A stretch of 64,000 nucleotides of DNA from Blastobasis lacticolella (GCA_905147135.1 LR990041.1:1178001-1242000); one strand, 5' to 3'. Shown: positions 1 through 10,901, numbered from the stretch's first letter. Program-made: numbers and translations. Notes: generated by a model from the sequence alone, not told the origin.

Positions 1-150
1 GTTAGAAACCGGTCCCCAAGCCGTCGGTATGTGGAGCAAATACCGTGTTGTAAACGCGAAAGTTAGTCCGGTGATGCCTAACAGAGTACAATGTATCACC
101 AACCCCTTTAATTTCACAGTTTTATATAAATGGCGGCGATTATCTTATCT

Positions 151-231
151 GTCAAATCATGGTTTATGGTCAAGACGGACCCCGGGCCCTCGAGCGCGAG
201 AACATAACTGGGTCATTAACGCCGAGATGAT
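151..231 (+). repeat. SINE-A 3' fragment
   Basis: This matches the last 80 bp of the SINE-A consensus read elsewhere in the window: a GGTCAAG..CGGACC block, a CGCGAG block, then CATTAACGCC and a GATGA tail. The tRNA-like head is missing, as in a truncated retroposon. It faces the inverted copy that starts near 280. Confidence 0.7.
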
Positions 232-279
232 TTTTTTTTATATGGCCACCAATGTCTACGCGCATTCACAACCAATGGG

Positions 280-600
280 TCATCTTGGCGTTAATATCCC
301 GGTTGTGCTCTCGCGAGGGCCCGGGTCGGCTTTGACTATGATCCAGGATTTGGCAGATCAGGTAATTACAGTGGAGCGACTGCCATCTGACCTCCGTGAC
401 GCTGTTAACATTGGAACCTGACCAGATTGGATCATGTTTAAATATTCAGTTGCCTGAAAGCACCGGTCTTATCACTTTGCTTTTGCTCAGTGTAAGAGCA
501 TCGGTTGGTGTTGATTTAATGTGTATAATACAGAAGAGAGTCTTGGGTCCGAACTCGGTACCTCGAGGTACGAGTCACGCTTCTTAACTATTAGGCCACT
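280..600 (-). repeat. SINE-A copy
   Basis: Inverted SINE-A copy. It runs from CATCTTGGCGTTAATATC through the GGTTGTGCTCTCGCG block to a degraded tRNA-like head with a GGTACCTCGAGG remnant. Reading frames inside it are by-products of the repeat. Confidence 0.8.
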
Positions 601-1754
601 GAGGCCCTACCTAACCAATTGCTCTGCCAAGAGTGGAGACTACCAATGATAAAATCATCCACTATCGTCGAGAAGGGTCAAGTCCCGCAGAGGAATGTTG
701 GGGGCTGGTGATGATGAAACTGGAAAGTGCAGTGCATTCTATTTCCCTTTCATAATGTGAAGTTGTATAATGCAAAGTTATTTAGAGTACAGCCTTGAGA
801 CGGCGAAAGGTTCACTGGGCTTTCACGCACGGTGGGTTATTGGTCCACGGATACCTGTTTGCTTTGAGGGTTCAGTTGTTTGGTCTGTGGTGTAATGTTC
901 ACGGTTGTATACATTTGTTAACACGATTTTGTTAATGTCTCAAGTTTTTTGGTTACTTTGTATGTACTGACAGGTGTATATTGGCAGCTGTTGCTTACCG
1001 GCTATGATAAATTCCCACACCTTCCTTCATAATGTGGGTGAACTAATTCGGAGTGGTTCTTACGCTTATCACCATAGAAATCAAAATACATATTTCGACT
1101 TCTGTGTTTATCACTTATAATTAACCGACATTTAAATAAGCATGCTGAGGTCATAGATTGTTCCACTCGATAGGCTTTGTCTACCCCTGTCGGACGTGAT
1201 GTTGTATTTTTATATAGGTATGTGACAGAACTCACTAATGCAATCACCATAGTTTAAAGCAGTTCCTTAGCAGGTAGGCCGGGTGCGGGTATGAGCACCG
1301 GCGGGCTGGCTGGGGCCGGGCACGCACCGCACATGATTCGCCTAGGCGGTTATGTGCGTGGCGTGTATCGGTGCCTGGTTTCTCGTCGGAATAAGCATTA
1401 GTACCCGCTGATCGGCTTTGCATTAGATTTTTGACGTTTGGAAAGATTTTCTTAAAGAAAAAAGATTAATTAACGTAATCCGAATTCAATAAATATGTAG
1501 GTACTCTTTTCATGTTCATTTTCGTTCTGTCCATTCAAGTCTAGACCCCAAACAGTACTCCCCCATTGTAGATCGACACAGAAAAGCATTCACTTCACAC
1601 GAGTTAATAATAAGTGCAAATATAATAAAATTTTGACAGCACCGCTTGCGACAGCCTTTGCATAATGTCGCAGCAACAATGGGCTGTAACAATCCGCATG
1701 TAACGTGGCTGGGCAAACAGGGGCCCGTGTGGGCAAACACGAAATATGTGCTAA
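601..1754. other. Unassigned intergenic DNA with one GC-rich patch
   Basis: I recognise no gene or known repeat. Bases 1262-1395 are far more GC-rich than the flanks and contain CCGGGTGCGGG, GGCTGGGGCCGGGCACG and a near-inverted CACCGG/CCGGTG pair. The patch could be part of a GC-rich mobile element or a promoter remnant. No coding frame supports a gene. Confidence 0.3.
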
Positions 1755-1945
1755 TTTGCGGAATGTGGAATGAGCTCCCAGCCACAGTGTTTCCTTTGGA
1801 CTATGACATGGGATCGTTCAAGAGGTATATTATAGGTCTCTTCAGAGGCGCGCATTAGTAACGCCCCTGGTGTTGCTGATGTCCATAGGCGGCGGTGACC
1901 ACTTTCTATCAGGCTTGCCTGTTTGTCTGCCGTACTTAAAAACAA
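1755..1945 (+). repeat. Jockey/CR1-like LINE 3' end
   Basis: The strand encodes the end of a LINE reverse-transcriptase polyprotein, readable as MWNELPATVFPLDYDMGSFK, followed by the 3' untranslated block GGTGACCACTTTC..CAGG..CTTGCCTGTTTGTCTGCCGTA. The same block occurs at 20930, 60352 and, inverted, at 27588, 53328 and 62170. It is a 5'-truncated, dead copy. Confidence 0.75.
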
Positions 1946-2104
1946 ATTATTGGGCGATATCGATACTGGGTTTTCTATATGATATTGGGGGCATTTTAAT
2001 AGGGGTAGATGTTATAATTATGGTAGGGGTCGGCGTACGTGTCGTATTTCGATCGAACTGCATATCCATGTTCGTGATAACCGTTTGGCACTTTTTTTGG
2101 GCTG

Positions 2105-2197
2105 AGACTACAGGGACTAGGCGGACCCTGGGCCCTCGCGTTCCGCGCGGGGGCGCGACCGGACATAACGCCAAGATGATGATGATGATGATGACCT
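2105..2197 (+). repeat. SINE-A variant tail with GAT repeats
   Basis: A GC-rich segment containing GGACCCTGGGCCCTCGCG, then GACATAACGCCAAGATGATG with six further GAT units. The same variant appears inverted at 4302-4382, where a target duplication proves it moved by retroposition. Confidence 0.65.
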
Positions 2198-2307
2198 GAG
2201 TCATTGATTCATGGTGGTACTGGAGATCAGATTCGATACCTCTCGGTTACGAGGTGGGCCCGCTAGCTAATACGCGTTTTGGCACCGAGTCTCTTTCAGG
2301 GTATGGA

Positions 2308-2575
2308 TGGGTTCATCATCGCAGCCCATAACAGTCCACTGCAGGACTTAGGGCCTCTCCCACGAAAGGGGAGGTTATTGCCATAATCTCCACGCTTGGC
2401 AGGCGGGTTGGAGATCGCAGTGCTTAAATTTAATAATGGAAAATGCTGCTGCCCATTTTCCAAACTACGGAGACTCTTGATCTTTTGCCTCGAAAACATT
2501 AGTCGCCTTGTACGACACCCATGAGTGTAAGGGGTTGGTGCTATTCTACTCTGCCGGACACCATACGGCCATGGA
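2308..2575 (-). repeat. Repeat R-C (LINE 3' tail)
   Basis: Inverted copy of a lepidopteran retroposon 3' tail with the diagnostic block AACAGTCCACTGCAGGAC and CCCACGAAAGGGGAGG. Other copies are at 12720 and 19114 (same orientation) and 29119 (opposite). The GAT-rich tail of the sense strand lies at the left edge here. Confidence 0.75.
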
Positions 2576-2579
2576 TGGG

Positions 2580-3110
2580 TTATCTGTCCACAATAGATTC
2601 TACTGTCTTTATGTCAAGGCCATTATAGTTACCTCATTATTTTGGGAAGGCCGTTCTATATTCGATATCGACCTTCCTAGCCCTTGTAACATGAGAACTT
2701 TGTTACCTATTAATCATTTTCTATCTGCAGTTTTGCCTCATTTGACCTTTCACCCAACAAGTGTCGAGAAATAAATAGCCAGACAAGCTTACTTATGATT
2801 ATGACTCAGAGACCACGAATTTAATATGCAGCAACACAATAGTGTTGCTTCATACAAACAAAGTCGCTATGTTGATACTCTGTGACATTACAAATTAACT
2901 TATTTATTATTGTTAGGGTCAAAAGTCATACATAGGCACATAACATCACGACCGTGGGTGTAGGCAGAGACCTCATTGTACCACTTGCTAAGATCCAGAC
3001 AAACTTCTCTTGCTTCTTCCACATTCGTCTCATACAATCTTTTATACATGCTCGTTGGTTTATGGTTAAGTCTAAACCTGACCATTATAGGTGTAATTTA
3101 GATCATTATT
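2580..3110. other. Unassigned intergenic DNA
   Basis: No recognisable gene, RNA or repeat. The only open frames are short and have no domain signature. Confidence 0.3.
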
Positions 3111-3112
3111 TA

Positions 3113-3416
3113 ATGTCCTGGTTGTGCTCTCGCGCACGAACGAAAGCCTGGGGTCCCTCTTGACCATGATCCTGGATTTGGCAGATCAGATAATTACAGT
3201 GGAGCGACTGCCATCTGACCTCATCATGACCCTGCTACCAGAAGAACCTGACCAGATTGGATCATGGTTACATTCAGTCACCTGATTTCATCACGATGTT
3301 TTCCCTCACCGTAAGAGCATCGGTCAGCGTTTAACTAATGTACATAACTCAGAATAGCGTCAACGTCAAGGGGATTCGAACCCGGTACCTTTCGCTTACG
3401 AGCCACCAACGCTCCC
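3113..3416 (-). repeat. SINE-A copy
   Basis: Inverted SINE-A. The GGTTGTGCTCTCGCGCACG block is followed by the body and a head remnant with GGGATTCGAACCCGGTACC, which is the complement of a tRNA box B. Confidence 0.8.
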
Positions 3417-3737
3417 TGAACATTACAGATACTATCAACAAAATCCAAATAGATCTAAATATACGTCGATTGACCTCTCAAATTTACGAAACCAAAAACC
3501 TCACCGAGTACAACCAAACAATGTGAATGGTCACAACAAGCTGCCTAAACTGCGTTTTGTATTGAAATGTATGAAATTTGCATGAGCCGATGGCCCATAT
3601 GATAAAGAGGCGCGAAGAATAAGGTATAGCGTAATAACTTAATCCAACAAAACAACATCAGTTTTTATGCGCGCGCGCACCCTTGCGGAGATATCGATCT
3701 TTCACACGCATCATATGCCAATAGAGATTTCAACATA

Positions 3738-3822
3738 ATGGAAGAGTACGGGTACTGGCTGGCCTTAGTGCTGGGTTATTTTATTTATGTTGTTTTAGCT
3801 TGTTTATTTCTCACAAGATTCG
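3738..3822 (+). CDS. Candidate first coding exon of a small membrane protein
   Basis: Low-confidence candidate. The ATG opens a frame encoding MEEYGYWLALVLGYFIYVV followed by LACLFLTRF, one strongly hydrophobic segment that could be a membrane anchor. The arthropod initiator ATCAGT lies about 80 bp upstream at 3656. A donor TCG|GTGGGC at 3823 would end the exon in phase 1. The candidate next exon (4223-4295) is open only when one base is carried in, so joining the two makes a glycine codon and keeps the frame. If not spliced, the frame simply runs to a stop at 3918. I do not recognise the protein. Confidence 0.35.
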
Positions 3823-3967
3823 GTGGGCATTGTCTTAACCTTGGTTGGTTTAGAGTTTGTTATTTGCATTTTATCTCTTATGATATCTGTATTTTCTTAT
3901 GGCGGTGGGAGATATTGTAGGCAAGGGTTACATGTATTATAATTTTTGATTCAATAGTTTTATTTTG

Positions 3968-4015
3968 GTAATCTGCAAGGAGGTCTTTCTGGTGAAAGAC
4001 CTCCTTAAAGATTAC
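3968..4015. other. 48-bp near-perfect hairpin
   Basis: The outer arms GTAATCT/AGATTAC and inner arms AAGGAGGTCTTTC/GAAAGACCTCCTT pair perfectly. They are separated by one 2-nt mismatch, and the loop is four bases (TGGT). It lies in the would-be intron of the 3738-4295 candidate. It is shorter than a usual insect pre-miRNA, and it could equally be a remnant of a small palindromic element. Confidence 0.6.
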
Positions 4016-4222
4016 AAAAATAAACCAACTGGTGTTGGGCGGCTTCAATTCATACTGGATATCGCGCTATACTACATATCTTTAGTTATTTTAATGATAA
4101 AAGGCATGTTTCTACTTAACAGTCTCTCTCAGCATCTAGCAGCTATCATTACCCATTCCTTTACGTAAAAGCGTTTTCATGTGAATTTTATAATCTAATT
4201 ATTGTATGTTATTTTGTTTCAG

Positions 4223-4295
4223 GTAAGTTGAACCTCCATATTGAAGCTGCCATTTTTAGGAAATCAGATGTGTGGGTATTTTATGGTATGAGAAG
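4223..4295 (+). CDS. Candidate internal exon with consensus splice sites
   Basis: A T-rich tract ending TATTTTGTTTCAG gives a strong acceptor, and AGAAG|GTAAGT 73 bp later is a consensus donor. One reading frame is open across it, giving KLNLHIEAAIFRKSDVWVFY then GMR; the other two stop within six bases. The phase matches the donor of the 3738 candidate exon. The donor lies inside the 16-bp target duplication made by the SINE fragment at 4302-4382, so a second identical donor now sits at 4393. A possible next acceptor with an in-phase stop is at 6213-6241, but that is speculative. The product is unknown. Confidence 0.35.
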
Positions 4296-4301
4296 GTAAG
4301 T

Positions 4302-4382
4302 CATCATCATCATCATCATCATCTTGGCGTTATGTCCCAGTTGCGCCCCCTGGCGGTACGCGAGGGCTTGGGCCCGCCCATT
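4302..4382 (-). repeat. SINE-A variant fragment with 16-bp target duplication
   Basis: An 81-bp inverted SINE-A variant tail flanked by exact 16-bp repeats GTATGAGAAGGTAAGT at 4286-4301 and 4383-4398. The duplication contains a splice-donor consensus, so the insertion duplicated a 5' splice site. Confidence 0.85.
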
Positions 4383-4552
4383 GTATGAGAAGGTAAGTGT
4401 GAAACTAAAATAAAAAAACTTACGCAAGATTAACAAAATTACTTACAAATATTCATCACTCGAAATCTACCGGATATTTATCGTATGAGGGGATGCATAA
4501 TCACATACATTAAGTGGACCTATATGCTACCCTAGATTCAGTAGGCAAGTTA

Positions 4553-5050
4553 AAAATAAAAATAAAAATCTTGGCGTTAATGTCCAGGTTGTGCTCTCGC
4601 GCACGAGGGCCCGGGGTCCGCCGTGACCATCATCCAGGATTTGGCAGGTCAGGTAATTACAGTGGAGCGACTGCCATCTGACCTAAATGACCCTGCTACC
4701 AGGGGAACATGACCAGATTGGATCATGGTTACACATCCAGTCGCCTGAATGTGCAGGTTTCATCACGATAAGAGCATCCTCCCGTAAGAGCATCGGTTAG
4801 TATTCAACTAATGTACATAACTCAGAAAACAGTCATTTATTTATTTATTTATTTATATATTTATACTTCATGCACAAACAGTACATTGGCGGACTTAAAG
4901 CTAAAATAGCATTATCTACCAGTCTACCAGGAGAGATAACAATTGACAAAAGGTATGCGGTGCAGGAAGATTACATAGCCGAAGAGGGATTCTAACCCGG
5001 GACCTCTGGCTTACGAGTCGGATACTGTAACCGCTCGGCCACCGACGCTC
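4553..5050 (-). repeat. SINE-A copy with 17-bp target duplication and nested insert
   Basis: Inverted, nearly complete SINE-A. Direct repeats ATTCAGTAGGCAAGTTA flank it at 4536-4552 and 5051-5067, showing insertion by target-primed reverse transcription. The head end reads GAGTCGGATACTGTAACCGC, the complement of the tRNA-like region. A LINE tail (4836-4970) has inserted into the body. Confidence 0.9.
4836..4970 (-). repeat. LINE 3' tail nested in SINE-A
   Basis: Starts with TTTATTTATTT repeats (the copied tail) and continues with the complement of a TTTTAGCTTTAAGTCCGCC block. The same block is seen in sense orientation at 8279-8412 and 50190-50250. Its position inside the SINE makes it the younger insertion. 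Confidence 0.75.
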
Positions 5051-5090
5051 ATTCAGTAGGCAAGTTATTATTAGAAAATTCTTAGACCTG

Positions 5091-6306
5091 TATTCCGAAA
5101 CGTTACTTTAAGGTCTCAGAGTGCGCGCGAACGCACAGGGTTTCAACGACAATACTTGACTGGTGACCGGCATTATCGAAGAATGGACGAATAGCCCACA
5201 TAGGTAAACCTTGGGGCAGGTCGTTTTTTTACTTTGTGGATGGACATGTTCGCCGAAACTTTCGGCGAAACTTTTGGCGGGACTTTGGTAGATCGTCTAC
5301 ATTCTCGCCTATTAGGGATGTGATGCGTCAAATGCGTCGATATTATATCGATTCATCGGTGTAATATCGCTAATCTGGTACCTTCTTCTGTAAACAGCTG
5401 CTCTACTGTCATTACCTGATCTATTAGTATCCTGGATCATGGTCAAGTGTACCCCGAACCTATTACGGGAAAAAGCGCTAGGAAGATAATATAAAATCGA
5501 TACATCTCTACTTAGTCTATGAAATAGGCGAGACATGCCAAACATGCATGGGACTACACGAATATAGGCGAATACTCCCTCTACATTCTCGTGATCCCGC
5601 GGAATGACGAACATGTGGACTACGCTTAAAGGTAGCGAGCAAAGTTGGCCAATCATAGCGCCGTTTTGAACACAGTGCGTTACTTGTGTGTATTACATTT
5701 GACTAAACTCAGTCGTCTAAATTGAGAAGCAAAAAGCGTGAGCAAATTAACGTGAAATGTTTTTCTCATTGACTAATGTCAATTTTTGTATCAATTATAT
5801 TATGTTACGTTCTGCTTTTCAAAAGGCATGGTACAAAACAAGACCATATTTTATAAGACAAAACATTGTCCACCAGCATATTGTAAATTTTAAAATATGA
5901 CGTGTATGTATCTGAATTATTTGGAGAAATAATATTAGTAGCTTTCACTCCAGTAAGTAAGCTTACAAAACAAGGCAGTTGGAAAAGCCGCAGTATGACT
6001 CACATACATAAGTTCACATAGCGACCTATATATTTTCCGGTGGCATTTCTTGAACCAGTCCACCCATTATGTTATTACAGAGGGCGCCATAAACCCAAGG
6101 CTCTTGTGATAAATGGACAGACAAATTATGTTATTTATATCTTTAAGTTGACAGCCAAAATGCTACCGCTTCTCATGAAGTCAAATTTATAACGATTTGA
6201 ATTGGCTTTTTAGCGAATACGATTTCACAATCGACGTTTAAATTAGATTCCATATTTATTAGCCTAATATACCTATACCTATATTACTATAGACATTGAG
6301 TTTATT
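5091..6306. other. Unassigned DNA with a possible MITE M1 end
   Basis: The left edge (CTGTATTCCGAAACGTTACT..GTGCGCGCG) resembles the terminal repeat of MITE M1, whose clearer copies are at 28337 and 47458. The block around 5640-5690 resembles that element's interior. The rest has no recognisable gene. A 17-residue frame ending at a donor-like site near 5951 has no acceptor and was not accepted. Confidence 0.3.
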
Positions 6307-6762
6307 TCATCTTGGGGTCAATATCCCGGTTGTGTAAGACTTGATAAATGAATTTGGACATGTCGAAATGGATTTCAGATGCATTCAAGTCTAACTATAA
6401 TGGTCGTCTCTGCTAAAAAAATCATCTCCCGGTTGTACTCTTGCGGACGAGGGCCCGGCATCCGCCTTGACTATGAACCAGTATTTTGTATAACAGGTGA
6501 TTAAACTAGAGCGAATGCCATCTGACCTCCGTGACCCTGCTGCCAAAGGAGCCTGACCACATTTGATCATGGTTACACATTAAGTCGTCTGAACGTGCAG
6601 ATTTCATCACGATGTTTTATCTTACCATAAGAGCATCGGTTAGTATTCAACTAATATACGCAACCCAGCAAAGAGACATTGGTACATGGCCGCAGTGGGA
6701 TTCGAACCCGGTACCTCTCGCTTACGAGTCGGATACCGTAGCCACTCAGCCACCGACGCTCC
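6307..6762 (-). repeat. SINE-A copy, interrupted
   Basis: An inverted tail (ATCTTGGGGTCAATATCCC) at 6307-6335 is followed by about 86 bp of foreign sequence, then CATCTCCCGGTTGT and the rest of an inverted SINE-A to 6762. The head is well preserved (GGGATTCGAACCCGGTACC, then GCCACCGACGCTCC). Confidence 0.75.
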
Positions 6763-7109
6763 GTATTCGGACACATATTATTAGGTACAATTTTCATATC
6801 CATGTTGTATAACATTTGCAAGCAAATACACAGTATTGGAAACAGCATACTTCACAGCGTCTACACAGCATTCTCAAGGAAAGGTATGCGACTCACGCTC
6901 CGATATGCGAACCCCAATACTGTAGGCATATCGAGTTTTACCAGCATTTCCTAACAACTATTCAATTACCACATGTTACATATTCACGTAGTTTTTAGTA
7001 CAAGCCTCTACCCGCGTGTTTGATCGCATTTCTATGGGTATAGTCTACATGTGAGGTACCGAGTTATTTTCTAATGTAATGGATTTTGTAATGTAATAAG
7101 ACATGAGAA

Positions 7110-7296
7110 CGTTTTAAGAGTAATTATAGACGGCAAAGTTGAAGGAAAGAGAGGAGGAAGAAGCTAAGATTTAAATATTGGAAGGACGTGAAGGAAAAAG
7201 TGAGTGCCGGGGATTATAAGGAGATGAAGTGGATGGCAGACAGGAGAGAAGAGTGGCGTTGGCAAGACTATTTAAGAGTACTCTTAAATGAATGAT
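7110..7296 (+). repeat. RTE-type LINE 3' end
   Basis: Coding remnant readable as DGKVEGKRGG, then YWKDVKEKVSAGDYKEMKWM and ADRREEWRWQDYL, followed by AATGATGATGA. This is the usual C-terminus and tail of lepidopteran RTE-like non-LTR elements. It is frameshifted and dead. Confidence 0.6.
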
Positions 7297-8278
7297 GATG
7301 AGTGGATTTTAATTGGGATTGGATTTTTTATACAACTCAACGACATATAAGGGGCTAGAGGTACCGAGTTCGATCCTTAATAACTTTTTCTGAGTTAGGT
7401 AAGGTTGAAGACTAATAAAGGGTGTTGTTTTAAAGCTTTGGTTATTAAATTGAAATATAAAAAATAATGAATTATTAATATCAGTAAAACTAGCTTTATT
7501 AAAAAGATAATGAAATGCCATTTATGTAAGAATATGATTTCGGCCATGTGACCACCGCGTGTTTTTTCTGCCAAAAGTCATAACCGAGCTTGTTCGCGAG
7601 TTGTTGAACGACCTAGTTCCATCTTGAACTTGGAATCGAATAAAAAATTAAATTTGAACCCAAAATTTACGAAAAAGTTGATTTTTTTAACAATTTCAGA
7701 GGTGGTGGTTAAGGTTGTGTGTTATCACGAGCACACACATGCGGTACCCTTGGTATCAAGAATTTAAAGTCACCCTGTACACCACTAACTGTCAAATTTC
7801 ACATACTGTAAACATATACGCAGCGTATCACATACGTGACACGACATAATATGCCTCAGTGACCGCTGCCCCGACGGCCCGCGTGACCTTGCGACAGCGG
7901 TCCTTTCTAAAGCCGCTTCTATGGCAGCAACCGCTGGTCTAGATACATGCTAACTGTGAGCTGTTTTTATATCTACAGAATTATCAACTCGACACGACAC
8001 GCTGTCACCATACGAAGTGTAATAAAAACAATAACCTATAGATACGATAGGTACCTAATTGGGATATCTATGCGCCCCTGACAGTGTTTTTACACAACAT
8101 CAACCTCTTCAGATCTTGGGTGTCGTTAATGTCTGACAATGTCATTAATGTCTGACGAAGAAGACGAGCTTCAGACCTTCGAGGATCGGAAAATTAGCAG
8201 CAGCTCTTTTAGTGTTAGATATTTTACACCTACCAGATGCAAAATTCCTTTTTACTCAAGTAGTTTTGTATTTTTTTG
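7297..8278. other. Unassigned intergenic DNA
   Basis: No recognisable gene or repeat. A frame at 8148 begins MSDEEDELQTFEDRKIS and runs without a stop into the LINE tail at 8279, so it may be part of that element. Confidence 0.3.
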
Positions 8279-8412
8279 TCTTTCTTTTCCTGCACCGTCT
8301 ACCTTTCTCAGGCTTAGATTATCCCGGTTGACTGGTAGATAAGGCTATTTTAGCTTTAAGTCCGCCACTGTACTTTTGTGCATAAAGCTTTAATAAATAA
8401 ATAAATAAATAA
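8279..8412 (+). repeat. LINE 3' tail with TAAA repeats
   Basis: Sense copy of the TTTTAGCTTTAAGTCCGCC tail, ending in several AATA units at 8393-8412. It is homologous to the inverted insert at 4836-4970. Confidence 0.7.
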
Positions 8413-8865
8413 AATCCAAATATGTATGTTGCATATAAATAAAACATGTAACTTACTGATTATGACGTTTAAAATTTGAGAGTTTAAACATTTGAAAGTT
8501 CAACGTTCACCGAATCAAAGCTTTCTTTGTCCATTCTAAACATTAGCATGTTGTTTGCATATATGGCAATTATGCATGAGATGCGTTTACGTGCATGTGC
8601 ATCTCAGTTAAGGCGTCTCCTTGTGTAATGTCTGGGTCAATGTTGCACGAACTTGGACTCAAATCTTCGACCAACCTTATCCACATATTACGTTTATGTA
8701 ATATCCGCAATCCGCATACACTATACAAAGAAGATGGTACTTTGAAATAAGTAATGGGTTTCATTGACGTGATGAGAGAATTTGGTTATAATTAAATTGG
8801 TACACAGTCCGTAAAACAAATGTCATATATGTATAATTATGTACCTGATCATATTACTGAATATC
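8413..8865. other. Unassigned intergenic DNA
   Basis: AT-rich; nothing recognisable. Confidence 0.3.
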
Positions 8866-9046
8866 AACATCATATCAGCCAGAAGACGCCCATTGCTGGG
8901 AATAGGCCAGAGATCTCCACAAAGGCCGGTCCTATGCCTTCCGCATCCAGCTGGTACCTGCTATCTTCACTAGGTCGGCGGTCCACCTTGTGGGAGGCCT
9001 GCCCACGCTGCGTCTTCCGGTACGTGGTCGCCACTCAAGAACTTAC
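8866..9046 (-). repeat. RTE LINE 3' end
   Basis: Inverted copy of the tail whose sense strand ends GCCCAGCAGTGGGCGTCTTC and TGGCTGATATGATG. The coding part corresponds to the conserved RTE C-terminus (GRPPTRWTDDLV type) that is intact at 43410-43877. Confidence 0.75.
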
Positions 9047-9557
9047 TGCTATTACTGATACTAGGTAGGAAAGCGATATATTGACCAAAACTGATATATT
9101 GCTGATAATATACCTGTATTAATTAGGTATAGCAAGGAGAATACTAAATTTATGGCCACGCCAAAGTTATGGTCATTAAATAATACTAATAATGTGGGTC
9201 ATTACCGCTCTTTATGCATAAAATTGGCTAATGGGCTTTTATATTATTTATATTTGGCCTGATCTAGATTACACGTAGAAACGATATGTAAATGGATGCT
9301 GTATCTGAGCGCAACAAGTTTTATTCTCGATTGACGTAATTCAACATATGTTTGTCTGAAATGATATATGTAGCTGTCGATGTGATTTATTACTGTATTT
9401 GGGCGTATTTGAACATTTAAATGCATATGGCGACTATCTAGTTCTTCGAATAATATGAGCCTGTAATAAATTTTTTAGCTTATTATAGGTATTTACAATC
9501 CATTCCAGGTACCTAAATTGTAATTACAGTAATTTTATAAATCATTTTTTTTTTATT
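9047..9557. other. Unassigned intergenic DNA
   Basis: AT-rich; nothing recognisable. Confidence 0.3.
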
Positions 9558-9788
9558 ATCATCTTGGCGTCAATGTCCCGGTTGTGCTCTCGCGCACTAT
9601 AGCCCGGGGTCTGCCTTGATCATGATCCAGGATTGGGCAGATCAGATAATTACAATGGAGAATGGACGTCCATGACCCGGCTACCAGGGGAACCTGAGCA
9701 GTCATTGGTACATAGCCGCAGCGGGGTTCAAACTCGGTACCTCTTGCTTACGAATCGGATACCTTAACCACTCGGCTACCGATTCTCC
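9558..9788 (-). repeat. SINE-A copy with internal deletion
   Basis: Inverted SINE-A with intact tail and head but lacking about 100 bp of the body: AACCTGAGCAG joins directly to TCATTGGTACATAGCCGC. Confidence 0.8.
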
Positions 9789-10186
9789 AAATATTGAATT
9801 ATTTCCATATAATTTCTATTCCGTATAAACATGTTAGAATAATACTCTTTGTTTCGTACCGAAAGGTGATTCGTTTCACTCATTATCATTTCACCATCTT
9901 CACCATTCCGAATAATTGCGATTTCTACCGATATTTGACTAAATTGCACGTTTCACCTTAGGTCGGCGTTTGCCCGCATACCATTTTTGCTTGACTCATG
10001 CCCATTTTCACTAAAGATAGAAATCGCCTAAATCCGATGCCCAAATACATGGAAACTTCGTTTCATCAACCGCTAAGAAATAACTATCGCTTAAAGGCGA
10101 CGTAACATTTCAAGTTAGGAAGTGGATTGGGCGGGGTTAGTTCCTAGGAAACGCTTCAACTACAGTTACGCTCTGTTTTTCACAGC

Positions 10187-10265
10187 AAACTTATCTGACC
10201 CGGTGGCCAAAATTGGAACTAAGGGTCGCCATTTTGAAATGTCACTTTGTTATCAACAACAACTA
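10187..10265. repeat. MITE M2 fragment
   Basis: Begins AAACTTATCTGACCCGGTGG and continues with CCAAAATTGGAACTAAGGG. A compact palindromic copy lies at 50059-50161 and a decayed one at 13690-13805. The right terminus is lost here. Confidence 0.5.
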
Positions 10266-10343
10266 CGCCGACTTTTGACTCTTCAAAATCTTCCTTTAAC
10301 TCAACCCTAGCCTGAACCGAGGTCACCGACATAGCCCGAAAGA

Positions 10344-10524
10344 TTACCAAGCTTAAGTGGCAGTGGGCAGGGGACATAGCTCATCGAATAGATGGCCGAT
10401 GACCGAAACCGCATCCAAATCAGTCCCTCTCTTCGATAGCTACGATGCTACAGACAGACACACACCGCCACAGATCTACAGAAACACACGTCAAACTTAA
10501 AAACCCCCTTTTTTTCGTTAATAA
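10344..10524 (+). repeat. RTE fragment plus a dispersed lepidopteran repeat
   Basis: 10344-10400 matches the RTE coding block read as KLKWQWAGDIAHRIDGR. It runs into a CCGCATCCAAATCAGTCC..CTACGATGCTACAGACAGAC segment, a motif also present near 16335 and 51660. The latter is a common dispersed repeat of uncertain class. Confidence 0.5.
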
Positions 10525-10784
10525 AAACAACAAGCGGCCACCAAACCCACTGCCCGTCATAAACTGTCGCAGTGTTCAGTGCAACGTAACCATGTAACAT
10601 TGATAATGACACATCAGACCTCGGAAGAGACAGGTGCACTGCGACTAATGATGGCTGCGAACATTCCGTCTTAAACGCCGTCTTGCGCAACATTCGTAAA
10701 GACATTCTGTGCATGTTTTCTTTTAAGGCTATTAAAAATGCTTTAAATTTCCTGTTGTATGTTATACTTATGTTATAGTTTAAA

Positions 10785-10901
10785 GCGTTGTCCTAATTAG
10801 CAACGTACGACGGATGTCACCCGACCAATAGTAGACCTCAAAATTGTTTGACTTTTGACTTTGACTGCAAGTCCCACGACCATTGCCAATTAGGACAGCG
10901 C
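10785..10901. repeat. Short palindromic MITE M3
   Basis: Terminal inverted repeats GTCCTAATTAGCAACG and CATTGCCAATTAGGAC face each other about 80 bp apart. A second copy with the same termini lies at 22369-22484. No coding capacity. Confidence 0.65.

Noticed and set aside
5312..5656. 114-codon minus-strand frame
   Set aside because: Composition is not protein-like and part of it overlaps a short SINE-A-like piece.
5893..5950. Exon-like reading YDVYVSELFGEIILVAFTP before a GTAAGTAAG donor
   Set aside because: A stop lies just upstream in frame and there is no AG acceptor between that stop and the segment.
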